Both the position numbers and the translations under genes were made by a program. Shown piece by piece: positions 26,592-34,594 of a DNA stretch of 64,000 nucleotides. A model generated the notes under the pieces. The model made no database searches. It saw only the letters and a program-made list of their open reading frames with translations, and was not told where the DNA came from. The stretch is from Paenibacillus riograndensis SBR5 (GTDB lineage: Bacteria; Bacillota; Bacilli; Paenibacillales; Paenibacillaceae), in contig NZ_LN831776.1 of NCBI RefSeq assembly GCF_000981585.1, forward strand, positions 4,323,187 through 4,387,186. The letters are read 5' to 3'. Numbering within the stretch: the stretch's first letter is position 1; the number at the start of each line of letters is the position of its first letter.

Positions 26592-27032
26592 TCAGGAATG
26601 GTTAGAGATGTCCTCTTTGCGTCCGGTCCAGAGCAAAATCGCGATTAACGCAAAGGCAATCAAGGCCAGTAGAGGGATCGTAATAAACCCGAAATAATTC
26701 AGATAATCCTTGTTACAGGGTACGCCAATCGTGCAGGGAAGCACCTTGCTGAGTGCCGGTATTTTCTGTTCCGCATAATGATAGATAGAGATGCAGCCGC
26801 CAATGAGACTTAGGGGCAGCACATAGGGAATGATCTTTTTGTCATTCCAGTAGGTGGCAATGCCCAGCAGAATAAGCTGCGGGTACATGAATATCCGCTG
26901 GAACCAGCATAACTTGCAGGGCTCGTACTTCAATACCTCACTTAGGTACAAACTTCCCGCTACTGCGATAACAGACACAAACCAGGCCAAATAGAGACAG
27001 TGGCGTCTGCAGAAAGCAGCGATCTTCATCAT
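26592..27032 (-). CDS. bdbC: Disulfide oxidoreductase BdbC (DsbB-like)
   Basis: The protein is 146 aa with four membrane helices. The quinone-proximal redox pair is in EPCKLCWFQR, and the second pair lies in LPCTIGVPCNKDYLNYFG, as in BdbC/DsbB. It reoxidises the thiol oxidase encoded upstream and passes electrons to quinone. Its start overlaps the bdbD stop by 4 bp. The 475 bp between its end and the kimA start contain the kimA riboswitch; the remainder shows nothing clear. Confidence 0.94.
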   Translation of the reverse strand: MMKIAAFCRRHCLYLAWFVSVIAVAGSLYLSEVLKYEPCKLCWFQRIFMYPQLILLGIATYWNDKKIIPYVLPLSLIGGCISIYHYAEQKIPALSKVLPCTIGVPCNKDYLNYFGFITIPLLALIAFALIAILLWTGRKEDISNHS

Positions 27033-27784
27033 TCAGCACTCACAGCTTCGGAAGCGGATTTAATCTGAGCGTCAATAGCTTCCATGTCGAAAGGCTTATC
27101 TACTTTGTGTCCATTAATGAAAACAGTAGGCGTAGAGGTTACACCGGTATCTTTGGCGATGCTGATATCATTTTGCAGCTCACTTTCATAGGTTCGTTCC
27201 TTGATGTCTTTGCGTAAAAGCTCCAGATCAACAGGCAGCTTCTCCTTCTCCGCGAGACTCACCAGGAAGTCCTCTGTGGCCCACTCTGCATTCTCATCCC
27301 CCTGATTGGCGTAAAGCGCATCGTAGTAGGTCCAGAAAGCGTCATTGTTCTGATGATAGACGGATAATGCCGCCAGCGAAGCCGTTTCGGAATCCGGGCC
27401 GATAAAAGCCATATTTACGAAGTAGAAGGCTGCTTTATCCTGATTCACATACTCCTGCACAATCTGCGGCTTGATGGCACCTGTAAACTGGGCGCAGGCC
27501 GGACATTTGAAATCACCGAACTCGACGATTTTGACCGGTGCATCCTCTTTCCCGAGTCTTGGGAACCCGCTGTAATTGAAATCAACCGCCTTGCCTGAAC
27601 CTGCCGTTGAAGAGGAATCCTTCGATGCCAGCAAGAAGAGTCCGACAAAAATAATCACTACGATTGCGACCGCACTAATAATTAGAATTCTCGTTTTCTG
27701 TTTCTGCTGCTCCAGCTCAGCCCTGCGTTTCTCGGCTTTATTTAAACCGGAAACCGTGCCATTGTTTGTTTTAGATTTGCCCAA
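27029..27784 (-). CDS. bdbD: Thiol-disulfide oxidoreductase BdbD-like (DsbA family)
   Basis: The protein is 251 aa from TTG 27784 (AAAGGAA 7 nt upstream). A charged N-terminus and coiled segment precede one membrane anchor (ILIISAVAIVVIIFVGLFLL, about residues 31-50). The extracytoplasmic thioredoxin-like domain has the active site FKCPACAQF and the cis-proline region VTSTPTVFINGHKV. It introduces disulfides into exported proteins and is reoxidised by the BdbC-type partner. Confidence 0.93.
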   Translation of the reverse strand: MGKSKTNNGTVSGLNKAEKRRAELEQQKQKTRILIISAVAIVVIIFVGLFLLASKDSSSTAGSGKAVDFNYSGFPRLGKEDAPVKIVEFGDFKCPACAQFTGAIKPQIVQEYVNQDKAAFYFVNMAFIGPDSETASLAALSVYHQNNDAFWTYYDALYANQGDENAEWATEDFLVSLAEKEKLPVDLELLRKDIKERTYESELQNDISIAKDTGVTSTPTVFINGHKVDKPFDMEAIDAQIKSASEAVSAE

Positions 27785-27878
27785 AAGAGAGTTCCTTTCT
27801 GTCCTGGAAGGACTGTTGTGAGGATATCATATTCTTTAAAATTATATAATTAAAACTCTTCGCTTGGCAAACCTCAGT

Positions 27879-29798
27879 TCAACCCACTTCCGACTTTTCC
27901 CGCTTCTCCCGGACTCCCTGTTCATTGGAATACTCTTGCCGCGGGATAGTATCCATAAGCTGCAGCGGGATCTTAAAAAAGAAGTCCGTCCCGCCTTCCC
28001 TGGCCTTTTCCGTCCAGATGCTGCCATCCATTAGCTCAACAAGCTTTTTGCAGATCGCCAGCCCCAACCCAGTGCCTTGATATTTCCGGTTATGGGAGGC
28101 ATCCACCTGTGAGAAGGGCTGGAACAACAGCTCCAGCTTGTCCGGCGCAATCCCGATTCCTGTGTCACTGACTCGGAACAGCAGTCCCAGGGAAGTCCCT
28201 TCTTTGCTGCAGGGCTCAATTGTAACTGTTATGCTCCCCTCGTGGGTAAACTTGACTGCATTGCCAATCAGATTCACCAGGATCTGGCGGATTCGCGCAC
28301 TGTCCCCGATTAATTGTTCAGGAATGGACGGGGCGATCTCAAGGTTCAATGCAAGCCCTTTGTGGCCGGCCGCAACCGCAAACAGGTTTATGCATTCCCG
28401 CAGCAGTGCAGGAAGCTTGAACGGTGCTTTTACCAGCAGCATGTTCTCAGCTTCAAGGCGTGAAATGTCGAGCACATCGTTCATCACACTCAGCAATGCA
28501 AGACTGCTCGTATTCTGCAGCTTCAACAATTCCTGATGATCCGGTGCCGTGATTTCCTCAGCGAGCAGTTGGTTAATGCCAATAATGCCGTTAAGCGGGG
28601 TCCGGATTTCATGGCTCATCGTCGCCAGGAACTCACTTTTCATCCGCGCTGCACTTTCGGCCGCATTTTTGGCGATCAGGAGCTCCTGCTGTTGTTCCGC
28701 CAGTGCCGTGATGTCTTCAGCGATGATGTACACATAATTTTCTTTGTCATTTACCAGCGGAAAAACGGTAGTACTGCAAATCAGCCTGGCTCCGCTTTTG
28801 GTTTTGACGATTATTTCCAGCTTTCCGGACTGTCCTTGCGCAGCGCGTTTAACGGCTGCTTTGAGGGCCTGTTCATCCCCGGTGCTGAATAATATACTTT
28901 TATAGTCGCTCAGTTCCTCTTGTCCGTATCCTGTTGTCTGCCGGAGTGATGGATTGGCGCTGATCACTTTTTTGCGCACAGGGTCGATACATACTACCAT
29001 ATCGGGGCTGAACTCAAATAAAGCGGTGTAGCGCTGCTCATTAAATTGTGCCGTGAACAGCACCTGCTTCCGGTCCTTGTACATAAGCCCAAGCACAACG
29101 GCCACTACCAGCAGGAACGTGCAGGCTAGAATCATTCCCAGCATTGAATCATTCAGGAGCGGAGTCCTGCCCATATAGATATAAGGTCCCGTATCTACAT
29201 ATGAGGCTCCGGCCATAGCTATATAATTTGTTCCCGACAGCACAGCAGTCAGTACAAGGATAAGCAATAATTTTTTGGCGGAAAACATATTATAACGCTT
29301 CGCTGTCCAATTAGGGTGATAGGAGGCTGTAATCGCAGGGACCGCTAATGAGAGTACCAAGGCCCCCAGAATCGAACCCGCGCTTTGTTCAAAAGCTGCC
29401 GTATACCGCACGCTCATCATCCCGCTGCAATGCATGATCAGTAGGCCGCAGCTGAACAGCAGCCCGCCAAATCCAAGAGTAGCCTTGCTGCTCCGCGTAC
29501 GGGGGTTATTGAACAGCAGTAGCAGCACGTAGGAAGCCGCAATGGGTACAAACAGTGAGAGTAACAACATCGGGATATAATAGGACGCCGCGCTCTCATG
29601 CTTCATCGCGATCATGCTGATATAATGCATACTCCACATCCCTGTTCCCAGGGCACAGGAGCTGAACAGGACAAAAAACACACTTCTTTTATAACGTACC
29701 ATTCTTTCCGCAAGATCCACGGCTATGAAGCTGGATAAACATGCTATGACGATAGAAAAGAGGACCAGCAAATCCATATAAAATGGGTGATCAGACAT
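27879..29798 (-). CDS. Sensor histidine kinase with MHYT and PAS domains
   Basis: The protein is 639 aa. Residues about 5-225 hold seven membrane helices of the MHYT type: the first motif is intact (WSMHYISM), the second reads IMHCSGMM, and the third is eroded to TNYIAM. A PAS domain follows (about 255-370, FEFSPDMVVCIDPVRKKVISAN), then HisKA with the phospho-acceptor in MSHEIRTPLNGIIG, and HATPase_c (LVNLIGNAVKFTHEG, DTGIGI, GTGLGLAICKKLVELM). There is no receiver domain and no response-regulator gene nearby, so its partner is unknown. MHYT domains are proposed to sense gases or redox state through bound metal. Confidence 0.92.
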   Translation of the reverse strand: MSDHPFYMDLLVLFSIVIACLSSFIAVDLAERMVRYKRSVFFVLFSSCALGTGMWSMHYISMIAMKHESAASYYIPMLLLSLFVPIAASYVLLLLFNNPRTRSSKATLGFGGLLFSCGLLIMHCSGMMSVRYTAAFEQSAGSILGALVLSLAVPAITASYHPNWTAKRYNMFSAKKLLLILVLTAVLSGTNYIAMAGASYVDTGPYIYMGRTPLLNDSMLGMILACTFLLVVAVVLGLMYKDRKQVLFTAQFNEQRYTALFEFSPDMVVCIDPVRKKVISANPSLRQTTGYGQEELSDYKSILFSTGDEQALKAAVKRAAQGQSGKLEIIVKTKSGARLICSTTVFPLVNDKENYVYIIAEDITALAEQQQELLIAKNAAESAARMKSEFLATMSHEIRTPLNGIIGINQLLAEEITAPDHQELLKLQNTSSLALLSVMNDVLDISRLEAENMLLVKAPFKLPALLRECINLFAVAAGHKGLALNLEIAPSIPEQLIGDSARIRQILVNLIGNAVKFTHEGSITVTIEPCSKEGTSLGLLFRVSDTGIGIAPDKLELLFQPFSQVDASHNRKYQGTGLGLAICKKLVELMDGSIWTEKAREGGTDFFFKIPLQLMDTIPRQEYSNEQGVREKREKSEVG

Positions 29799-29913
29799 CG
29801 GCCTCTCTCCTTTCTTTTTTTGAATGAACTACTGCTGCCAGATACACTCCATTTACCCGCCATGAAACGCCCCGAATCCGGAATCCCGACCATACGGCTG
29901 AGGTAATCTTTGT

Positions 29914-29951
29914 ATAAAAAAAGACATAGCGCCGAACCTGACGCCATGTCT
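29914..29951 (-). terminator. Terminator of the CNNM/CorC-like gene
   Basis: On the minus strand AGACATGGCG / GCGCTATGTCT is followed by seven T residues. Confidence 0.9.
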
Positions 29952-29972
29952 GGAAACATCCTTATGTTATTG

Positions 29973-31289
29973 TCAGGCTCCCGCTTCTTCAGTCAAAAAC
30001 TGCACCTTCATCACTTTAATACGGGATATCCGTTTGTTGTCGGTTTCTTCCACCACGAATAGGTGGCTGTCAAATTCTACGGTCTGGCCTTTTTGCGGCG
30101 GATTCACCTCTAGCTTGGAGTATAACCAGCCGCCGATGGTATCATAATCATCTGTCTCCATATTCAATCCAAGCCGGTCGTTGATTTCTTCAATCAGCAT
30201 CAGACCATCAATGGAGAATTCATCCTCCCCCAGTTTCTCCACACCCGGCCGCTCTTCGTCGAATTCGTCCTGAATCTCACCGACGATCTCTTCCATAATA
30301 TCTTCGAGCGTAACCATACCGGAGGTCCCGCCGTATTCATCGATCAGAATGGCAATCTGCGTCTTGGCACGCTGCATGACCTTAAGCAGGGCGCTAATCT
30401 GGATCGACTCTGGAACGGTAAGAATGGGACGAATCAGTTCACTGTATTTGGGCGCATTATCCCGGATCAGATCCTTGATATGAATGAAGCCGAGAATGTG
30501 GTCCTTGTCACCGTCACATACCGGATACCGGGTGCGCATCCCGTCGAACGCAACCTCCATGTTCTCTTCAACCGTCAGATGATTGTTCAGACAGATCATT
30601 TCAGTGCGCGGGATCATAATTTCACGGGCCATGGTGTCGGCAAATTCAAAAATATTGTCCACCAAAGTCATTTCCGTGTTGTCGATAAGTCCGCTCTTGT
30701 TGCTTTCCTGCATAATGATGCGGATTTCTTCTTCCGTATGTGCTGTAGCCAGCTCCGAGGCAGGCGCTAAGCGGAAAATCCGCAGCAGCCCGCTGGCCAG
30801 GCCTTTTACGATCCAGATAATCGGATACATAATCCGGAAAAAAACATTCATCGCACCCGCGGTTAGCAGAAGTACCGCTTCGGCTTTGTTCACAGCGATC
30901 GTCTTGGGAGCAAGCTCTCCGAGTACGATATGCAGAACGGTGATGAACATAAACGCAATAATTAGCGAAATTACATAAACCGAGGTTTCGCCAAATCCTA
31001 GGCTTGTTACAATCGGCCCCACAATCGTTGCGACAGCCGGTTCCCCCAGCCAGCCAAGCGCCAGTGAAGCAAGGGTGATGCCCAGCTGGCAGGCGGACAG
31101 ATATCCGTCCAGATTGTGTACGATATTACCTGCTGCCACTGCTCGTTTACTGCCTTCCTCTATCAGGGAATCTATGCGGCCGCTTCGTACTTTTACCATC
31201 GCATATTCAACCGAAACAAAAAAGCCATTCAACAGCACCAGCAAAATAATAAGACCTACATGTAATATACCGGGTAAAGGGTCGCTCAA
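29973..31289 (-). CDS. CNNM/CorC-type transporter (DUF21, CBS pair, CorC_HlyC domain)
   Basis: The protein is 438 aa starting at TTG 31289 with TAGGAG upstream. Residues about 1-190 are the DUF21/CNNM membrane domain (NGFFVSVEYAMVKVRSGRID, GELAPKTIAVNKAE). A CBS pair follows (IMIPRTEMICL, YPVCDGDKDHILGFIHIKDLI), then the CorC_HlyC domain (FSIDGLMLIEEINDRLGL). The family, often called hemolysin-like, includes magnesium exporters such as MpfA; substrate specificity here is inferred. A hairpin in the leader overlaps the ribosome site (31298-31331). Confidence 0.93.
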   Translation of the reverse strand: MSDPLPGILHVGLIILLVLLNGFFVSVEYAMVKVRSGRIDSLIEEGSKRAVAAGNIVHNLDGYLSACQLGITLASLALGWLGEPAVATIVGPIVTSLGFGETSVYVISLIIAFMFITVLHIVLGELAPKTIAVNKAEAVLLLTAGAMNVFFRIMYPIIWIVKGLASGLLRIFRLAPASELATAHTEEEIRIIMQESNKSGLIDNTEMTLVDNIFEFADTMAREIMIPRTEMICLNNHLTVEENMEVAFDGMRTRYPVCDGDKDHILGFIHIKDLIRDNAPKYSELIRPILTVPESIQISALLKVMQRAKTQIAILIDEYGGTSGMVTLEDIMEEIVGEIQDEFDEERPGVEKLGEDEFSIDGLMLIEEINDRLGLNMETDDYDTIGGWLYSKLEVNPPQKGQTVEFDSHLFVVEETDNKRISRIKVMKVQFLTEEAGA

Positions 31290-31297
31290 TTTATACT

Positions 31298-31331
31298 CCT
31301 ATCCACCGTCTCCACGATTCAGGCGGATAGG
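31298..31331 (-). promoter_or_regulatory. Leader hairpin masking the CNNM-gene ribosome site
   Basis: On the minus strand CCTATCCGCC (31322-31331) pairs with GGTGGATAGG (31298-31307); the last bases overlap the AGGAG ribosome site. A second AGGAGG lies just upstream without a start codon. The arrangement could control translation. Apart from this and the terminator at 31661-31690, the 413-bp gap to the next small frame shows nothing I can name. Confidence 0.45.
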
Positions 31332-31660
31332 CCCACCTCCTTCGTTTGTTCAAAATGTCGGCTTGTGCAGCAGCTGTTCCTTTCCAAATCAATTTCCCAA
31401 TGCTTTCATCTCCTGACTGGAATCACGAATATAAATATACACATTATTATAATATTTCTTTGCACATAAAAACAGATGCGAACAAGCGTAAAAATATGAT
31501 CTTTGTTTTTGGCGAATAAACATTAGAGAGAAAAGAAACCTTTTTTCTTCTATTCCTGTGTAATAAGGTTAAATCGAAGGCACCCTCTTCGTCAACTTTA
31601 GACGGATTTCGAATCAATTGTTAACGGGAATCCTACTAAATGACGCTCCCCGGCAACCCA

Positions 31661-31690
31661 AAAAGCCGCCTGTCAGGGCGGCGGTTTTTT
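31661..31690. terminator. Terminator hairpin, usable in both directions
   Basis: GCCGCC / GGCGGC with a 6-nt loop is flanked by A5 on the left and T6 on the right. Confidence 0.8.
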
Positions 31691-31703
31691 GGCGCCTGCG
31701 ATT

Positions 31704-31859
31704 CTATTTCAGCAAAACTTTCACAGCGGCGTTCAGTCGTTTTATTGTTTCTGTGCCAATCCATCCGCCTGCACTTGCCAGGATCACATTATGAAAAATC
31801 TTCATAGCCAGAGAGTATGTCATTGTCCCGATTATGACCTCTACAACAAAGAACCGCAT
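31704..31859 (-). CDS. Possible 51-aa small protein
   Basis: The ATG at 31859 has GGAG 5 nt upstream; an ATG 17 codons earlier has no site. The sequence (MRFFVVEVIIGTMTYSLAMKIFHNV... GTETIKRLNAAVKVLLK) is hydrophobic at the start and basic at the end and may associate with the membrane. A terminator follows directly on the same strand. I know no family, and the gene is plausible rather than certain. Confidence 0.4.
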   Translation of the reverse strand: MRFFVVEVIIGTMTYSLAMKIFHNVILASAGGWIGTETIKRLNAAVKVLLK

Positions 31860-32030
31860 AATATCTCCGGTGGTAATAATGTAAACTTTAAACTCCTGAT
31901 TATGAAGCATGGGCTATATCATCCGCCTTTGAAGGTTTTTTATATAACCCATATGCTTCAAGTTGATTGTCCAATGCCAGATACATTTGGATGATGAATC
32001 CTGACGAATCCGGCGAATCTACAACAGCTA

Positions 32031-32627
32031 TTACCGACAGTTTCGTGTTGTCGGCGGATTGCCAATGGTGCCTGGATATTGATAAATAAGCGGTTCATCG
32101 AAGGTGGCATAATCGAAGTTCACCATCAACAATACAATGCGTTGTCCGGTAGCCTTGTCGCTGATAATTATGTGGTCGCGGCCCGCAGCTTCCAGTACAC
32201 CTGTGTAGACCTTGGCATTCCAATCTTTGTTGTTCTCGTATGTGAAGTAAAAGGTGCCGACTTTGCCAAGATTCAGCCGGAAAATGTTTTCGATGTATGA
32301 TTGTTCAAATACTGGAGCGGTAGTCGTTACGACGCCGCCTGTTGGAGTCATTGGGCTGCCGCTGCTGACTTGGGGAGGCGTTCCCCCCATTGTACCCATG
32401 GTTCCCATATTGCCCATACCCATAGGGCTCATACTGCCCATACCGGTAGGAGTCATACCGCCCATACCCGTAGGGCTCATGCTGCCCATACCCATAGGGC
32501 TCATGCTGTGCATGGCGTTCATATTATTCATATTACTCAAGCTGTTTACGTTGTTCATGTTGTTCATTGCACCTGAAGGGTTGCTGCCGATCGTATAGGT
32601 CACGGGGCGGTAAGGTTGAGCGATCAT
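32031..32627 (-). CDS. gerQ: Spore coat protein GerQ with Met/Gly-rich N-terminus
   Basis: The protein is 198 aa. Residues about 107-185 match GerQ (FEQSYIENIFRLNLGKVGTFYFTYENN, GVLEAAGRDHIIISDKATGQRIVLLMVNFDYATFDEP). GerQ localises CwlJ in the spore coat and is needed for calcium-dipicolinate germination. The N-terminal half differs from Bacillus: residues 21-80 contain 18 methionines, including four tandem octads of the form M(S/T)P(M/T)GMG(S/G/N) (residues 42-73), and there is no lysine before residue 122. AGGAGG precedes the ATG. It is the second gene after cwlJ on the same strand, as in Bacillus. Confidence 0.93.
   Translation of the reverse strand: MIAQPYRPVTYTIGSNPSGAMNNMNNVNSLSNMNNMNAMHSMSPMGMGSMSPTGMGGMTPTGMGSMSPMGMGNMGTMGTMGGTPPQVSSGSPMTPTGGVVTTTAPVFEQSYIENIFRLNLGKVGTFYFTYENNKDWNAKVYTGVLEAAGRDHIIISDKATGQRIVLLMVNFDYATFDEPLIYQYPGTIGNPPTTRNCR
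32409..32504. repeat. Four 24-bp tandem repeats inside gerQ
   Basis: Units of the type CCCATACCCGTAGGGCTCAT (plus strand) repeat four times in register and encode the octads M(S/T)P(M/T)GMG(S/G/N). Neighbouring looser Met-Gly and Met-Asn stretches extend the low complexity to about 32380-32565. Confidence 0.85.
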
Positions 32628-32800
32628 CTGTTAAAAACCTCCTGATAATTAGTATGCAGGCTGTTGCCAGCCTTAGGCAATGTGACTGGTTTCCAAGCTA
32701 AAGGTCGCTGAGAGATTCTGACCGGAGAAGGACCGCAGTGGGCTGTGGAAGCGGGCTGCCAGACTTTTCGGGCTGCACCCGCATCCGTCACCCATACAGT

Positions 32801-33223
32801 TTAGAAAACGGCAGGACAATCCTCGCTAGACGGGGTAAAAAAGCAATGGGCTTTGAACCGGCCGGTATTCTGCTGGTCGAACCAGGTTGCCGGACACTCT
32901 CCGACCGGCCGGAAAAACCAGAGGGCATTGGATGCCGGCCAGGTTTTCTCCCCCCCGATGGCGCGTCTGGCGAGGCGGATATCGGATTCCCTGGCACGCT
33001 GGTAGAAATAGCTCTTCTGCGGTGCTTCGAACCCGCCCGGACTTTGAAATACCATGTCGTTGACATTACGGATGTTTCGGAAATCCAGGCAGTTACCAAG
33101 GATCCGGTTGACGCCGACATTTCCGACCATCAGCATGCCTAGCTCCCCCTCTCCTTCGGCTTCGGCCCGCATCAGCCGTGCAAGCGTCCTTACATCTGCC
33201 GTGTTTGCTTTAATTACGGCCAC
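32801..33223 (-). CDS. cwlJ: Spore cortex-lytic hydrolase CwlJ
   Basis: The protein is 140 aa from GTG 33223 (GGAGGAG upstream). The SleB/CwlJ hydrolase_2 domain is complete: RLMRAEAEGEGELGMLMVGNVGVNRI with the catalytic glutamate region, then SFYF-like KSYFYQRARESD, and ATWFDQQNTGRFKAHCFF. It lacks a signal peptide, as known CwlJ proteins do, and acts from the coat side to degrade cortex during germination. It is followed by gerQ, its localisation partner. Confidence 0.94.
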   Translation of the reverse strand: MAVIKANTADVRTLARLMRAEAEGEGELGMLMVGNVGVNRILGNCLDFRNIRNVNDMVFQSPGGFEAPQKSYFYQRARESDIRLARRAIGGEKTWPASNALWFFRPVGECPATWFDQQNTGRFKAHCFFTPSSEDCPAVF

Positions 33224-33404
33224 GCTTTCTCCTCCTTCACCTACATCTTCTCAATTGCTCGCTGTATTGTATGTGCATTCGCCCAAGAGGTGACAGTCCA
33301 CGCCTAATTTCCGGCCCATCCCGGTTAAAATCTGATTATGGTTCGCAGATGATTTACGCGTCATCCCGCCATCCTTCACCAACAGCGTTCAGGTTTCCCA
33401 TTAT

Positions 33405-33445
33405 ACAAAAATCCCCTTGCTCCACTAACGGGAAACACGGGGATT
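33405..33445 (-). terminator. Terminator of the DUF2500 gene
   Basis: On the minus strand AATCCCC / GGGGATT is followed by TTT. Confidence 0.8.
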
Positions 33446-33488
33446 GTAGAAAATGCAAAATATAATATAAACAACGTATACTTTTAAT

Positions 33489-33887
33489 CTACTCTGCCGT
33501 TGAGTAATGAGGCTGCCTCCGAAAACCGTGGTACCTTGTGCCCTGATACGTAAGAATTCCCCGGTCCCCTTCAGCGCTCATGCCATACTCATTGCCGTCC
33601 ACTTTGAATTCCATCCTCTCTCCACGGTCCGACTCATAGGTTAAATAGTAGGTTGTGCTGGTGCGGCTGTTATTGCTGTCATCCTGCAGCTGCTGCTGCC
33701 GGACCTCACTGCGTTTGCTGACGATGCGTGCGGGGATGGTCATGATGGGCGATTTGTTGTTCCGGTTCCACTGCAGCAGCCCCCGGCCCGCAGATACAGC
33801 AATTATGCCAATAACAACGGCAAGAAAGATCGGTATTACCGTCCCCGTTAGATCAAACATCCAAGATGGATCCGGGCCCATTCCCAT
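33489..33887 (-). CDS. DUF2500 membrane protein
   Basis: The protein is 132 aa with one N-terminal membrane helix (TVIPIFLAVVIGIIAVSAGRGL). The family pattern follows: QWNRNNKSPIMTIPARIVSKRSEV, then TTYYLTYESDRGERMEFKVDGNEYGM and EGDRGILTYQGTRYHGF. The function of DUF2500 is unknown; the soluble part is a beta-rich domain on one side of the membrane. AGGGGG precedes the ATG. It stands alone with its own terminator. Confidence 0.88.
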   Translation of the reverse strand: MGMGPDPSWMFDLTGTVIPIFLAVVIGIIAVSAGRGLLQWNRNNKSPIMTIPARIVSKRSEVRQQQLQDDSNNSRTSTTYYLTYESDRGERMEFKVDGNEYGMSAEGDRGILTYQGTRYHGFRRQPHYSTAE

Positions 33888-34019
33888 GACTTTTCCCCCT
33901 TATTTCCCATGTTATCCTGCTTCCTGCAGTGATACAGGCACTTCTGTACATGTATATGCCCCGTCTATTCCATACAGCACAAGGAGATACGGGATTCATC
34001 CTTCCTAGGGCAGTATTGA

Positions 34020-34060
34020 CAAAAAACCACCCTATTCTCTGGGGGCAGAGATCAGGGTGG
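34020..34060 (-). terminator. Terminator of the 58-aa Cys-rich gene
   Basis: CCACCCT (34027-34033) / AGGGTGG (34054-34060) is followed by six T residues on the minus strand. Confidence 0.88.
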
Positions 34061-34089
34061 CCTTCATTAACATCTATACAGCGGTCCTA

Positions 34090-34266
34090 TTAAGCGTGTA
34101 CGAGGTCTAATAATTGCTTAGTTTCATCATTTTCTTCAGGCAGCATTCCATTGTCTGCCCAGCAGGCTCTGCATTGTTCTTCTGTTTCACAGAGATGTGC
34201 GTCATCACAGTTGTAGCACAGTTGCAGCAGGTTTCTGGTTACATAATCCGTTTCGAAAGTTTTCAT
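34090..34266 (-). CDS. Small cysteine-rich protein, 58 aa (possible zinc ribbon)
   Basis: This short gene has AGGAG upstream of its ATG and a strong terminator downstream. The translation starts MKTFETDYVTRNLLQLCYNC and carries five cysteines as CxxC at 17-20, C26 and CxxC at 32-35 (CYNCDDAHLC, CRACWADNG), with His24 between them. This spacing suggests a single zinc-binding fold. I do not recognise the family. The tail is acidic then hydrophobic (NDETKQLLDLVHA). Expression signals on both sides make it very likely real. Confidence 0.75.
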   Translation of the reverse strand: MKTFETDYVTRNLLQLCYNCDDAHLCETEEQCRACWADNGMLPEENDETKQLLDLVHA

Positions 34267-34537
34267 TATAATCTCTCCTATTCGGGATGAAAGTTTGTGA
34301 AAAAATGAACATGTTCTCTATGTGTTAAATATATCACAGGGAGATTCATTTGTCATGTGATTTTTTTCACATTTTTAAATTAAATTTAAACTATACGTTA
34401 TACTTTTTTTGAAATACGTTTTAGCCCTGCTTGCCTTCATCAGAAATTTAAAAGATAACCGGTTCGGTTATGGATTTTTTTTATTTTTGTACCTTCCAAC
34501 TTAAGCTTGTACGGCTCCATAACAGCACGCAACAAGA

Positions 34538-34577
34538 ATAGCCGCCGGAACGGCAAAGAGGCGTTCCCGGCGGCTGC
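34538..34577 (-). terminator. Terminator of the nine-gene sigma-54 operon
   Basis: AGCCGCCGGGAACG / CGTTCCGGCGGCT is a long GC-rich stem; the tail on the minus strand (ATTCTTGTT) is only moderately T-rich. Confidence 0.7.
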
Positions 34578-34594
34578 CCGATTTCAGTAGAAAG

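Noticed and set aside
32380..32565. Tandem repeats considered as a CRISPR array.
   Set aside because: The units are contiguous, in frame with gerQ and encode Met-Gly octads; there are no spacers and no cas genes.
32738..33142. Plus-strand open frame of 134 codons.
   Set aside because: It is antisense to cwlJ, which has clear family motifs and a good ribosome site.
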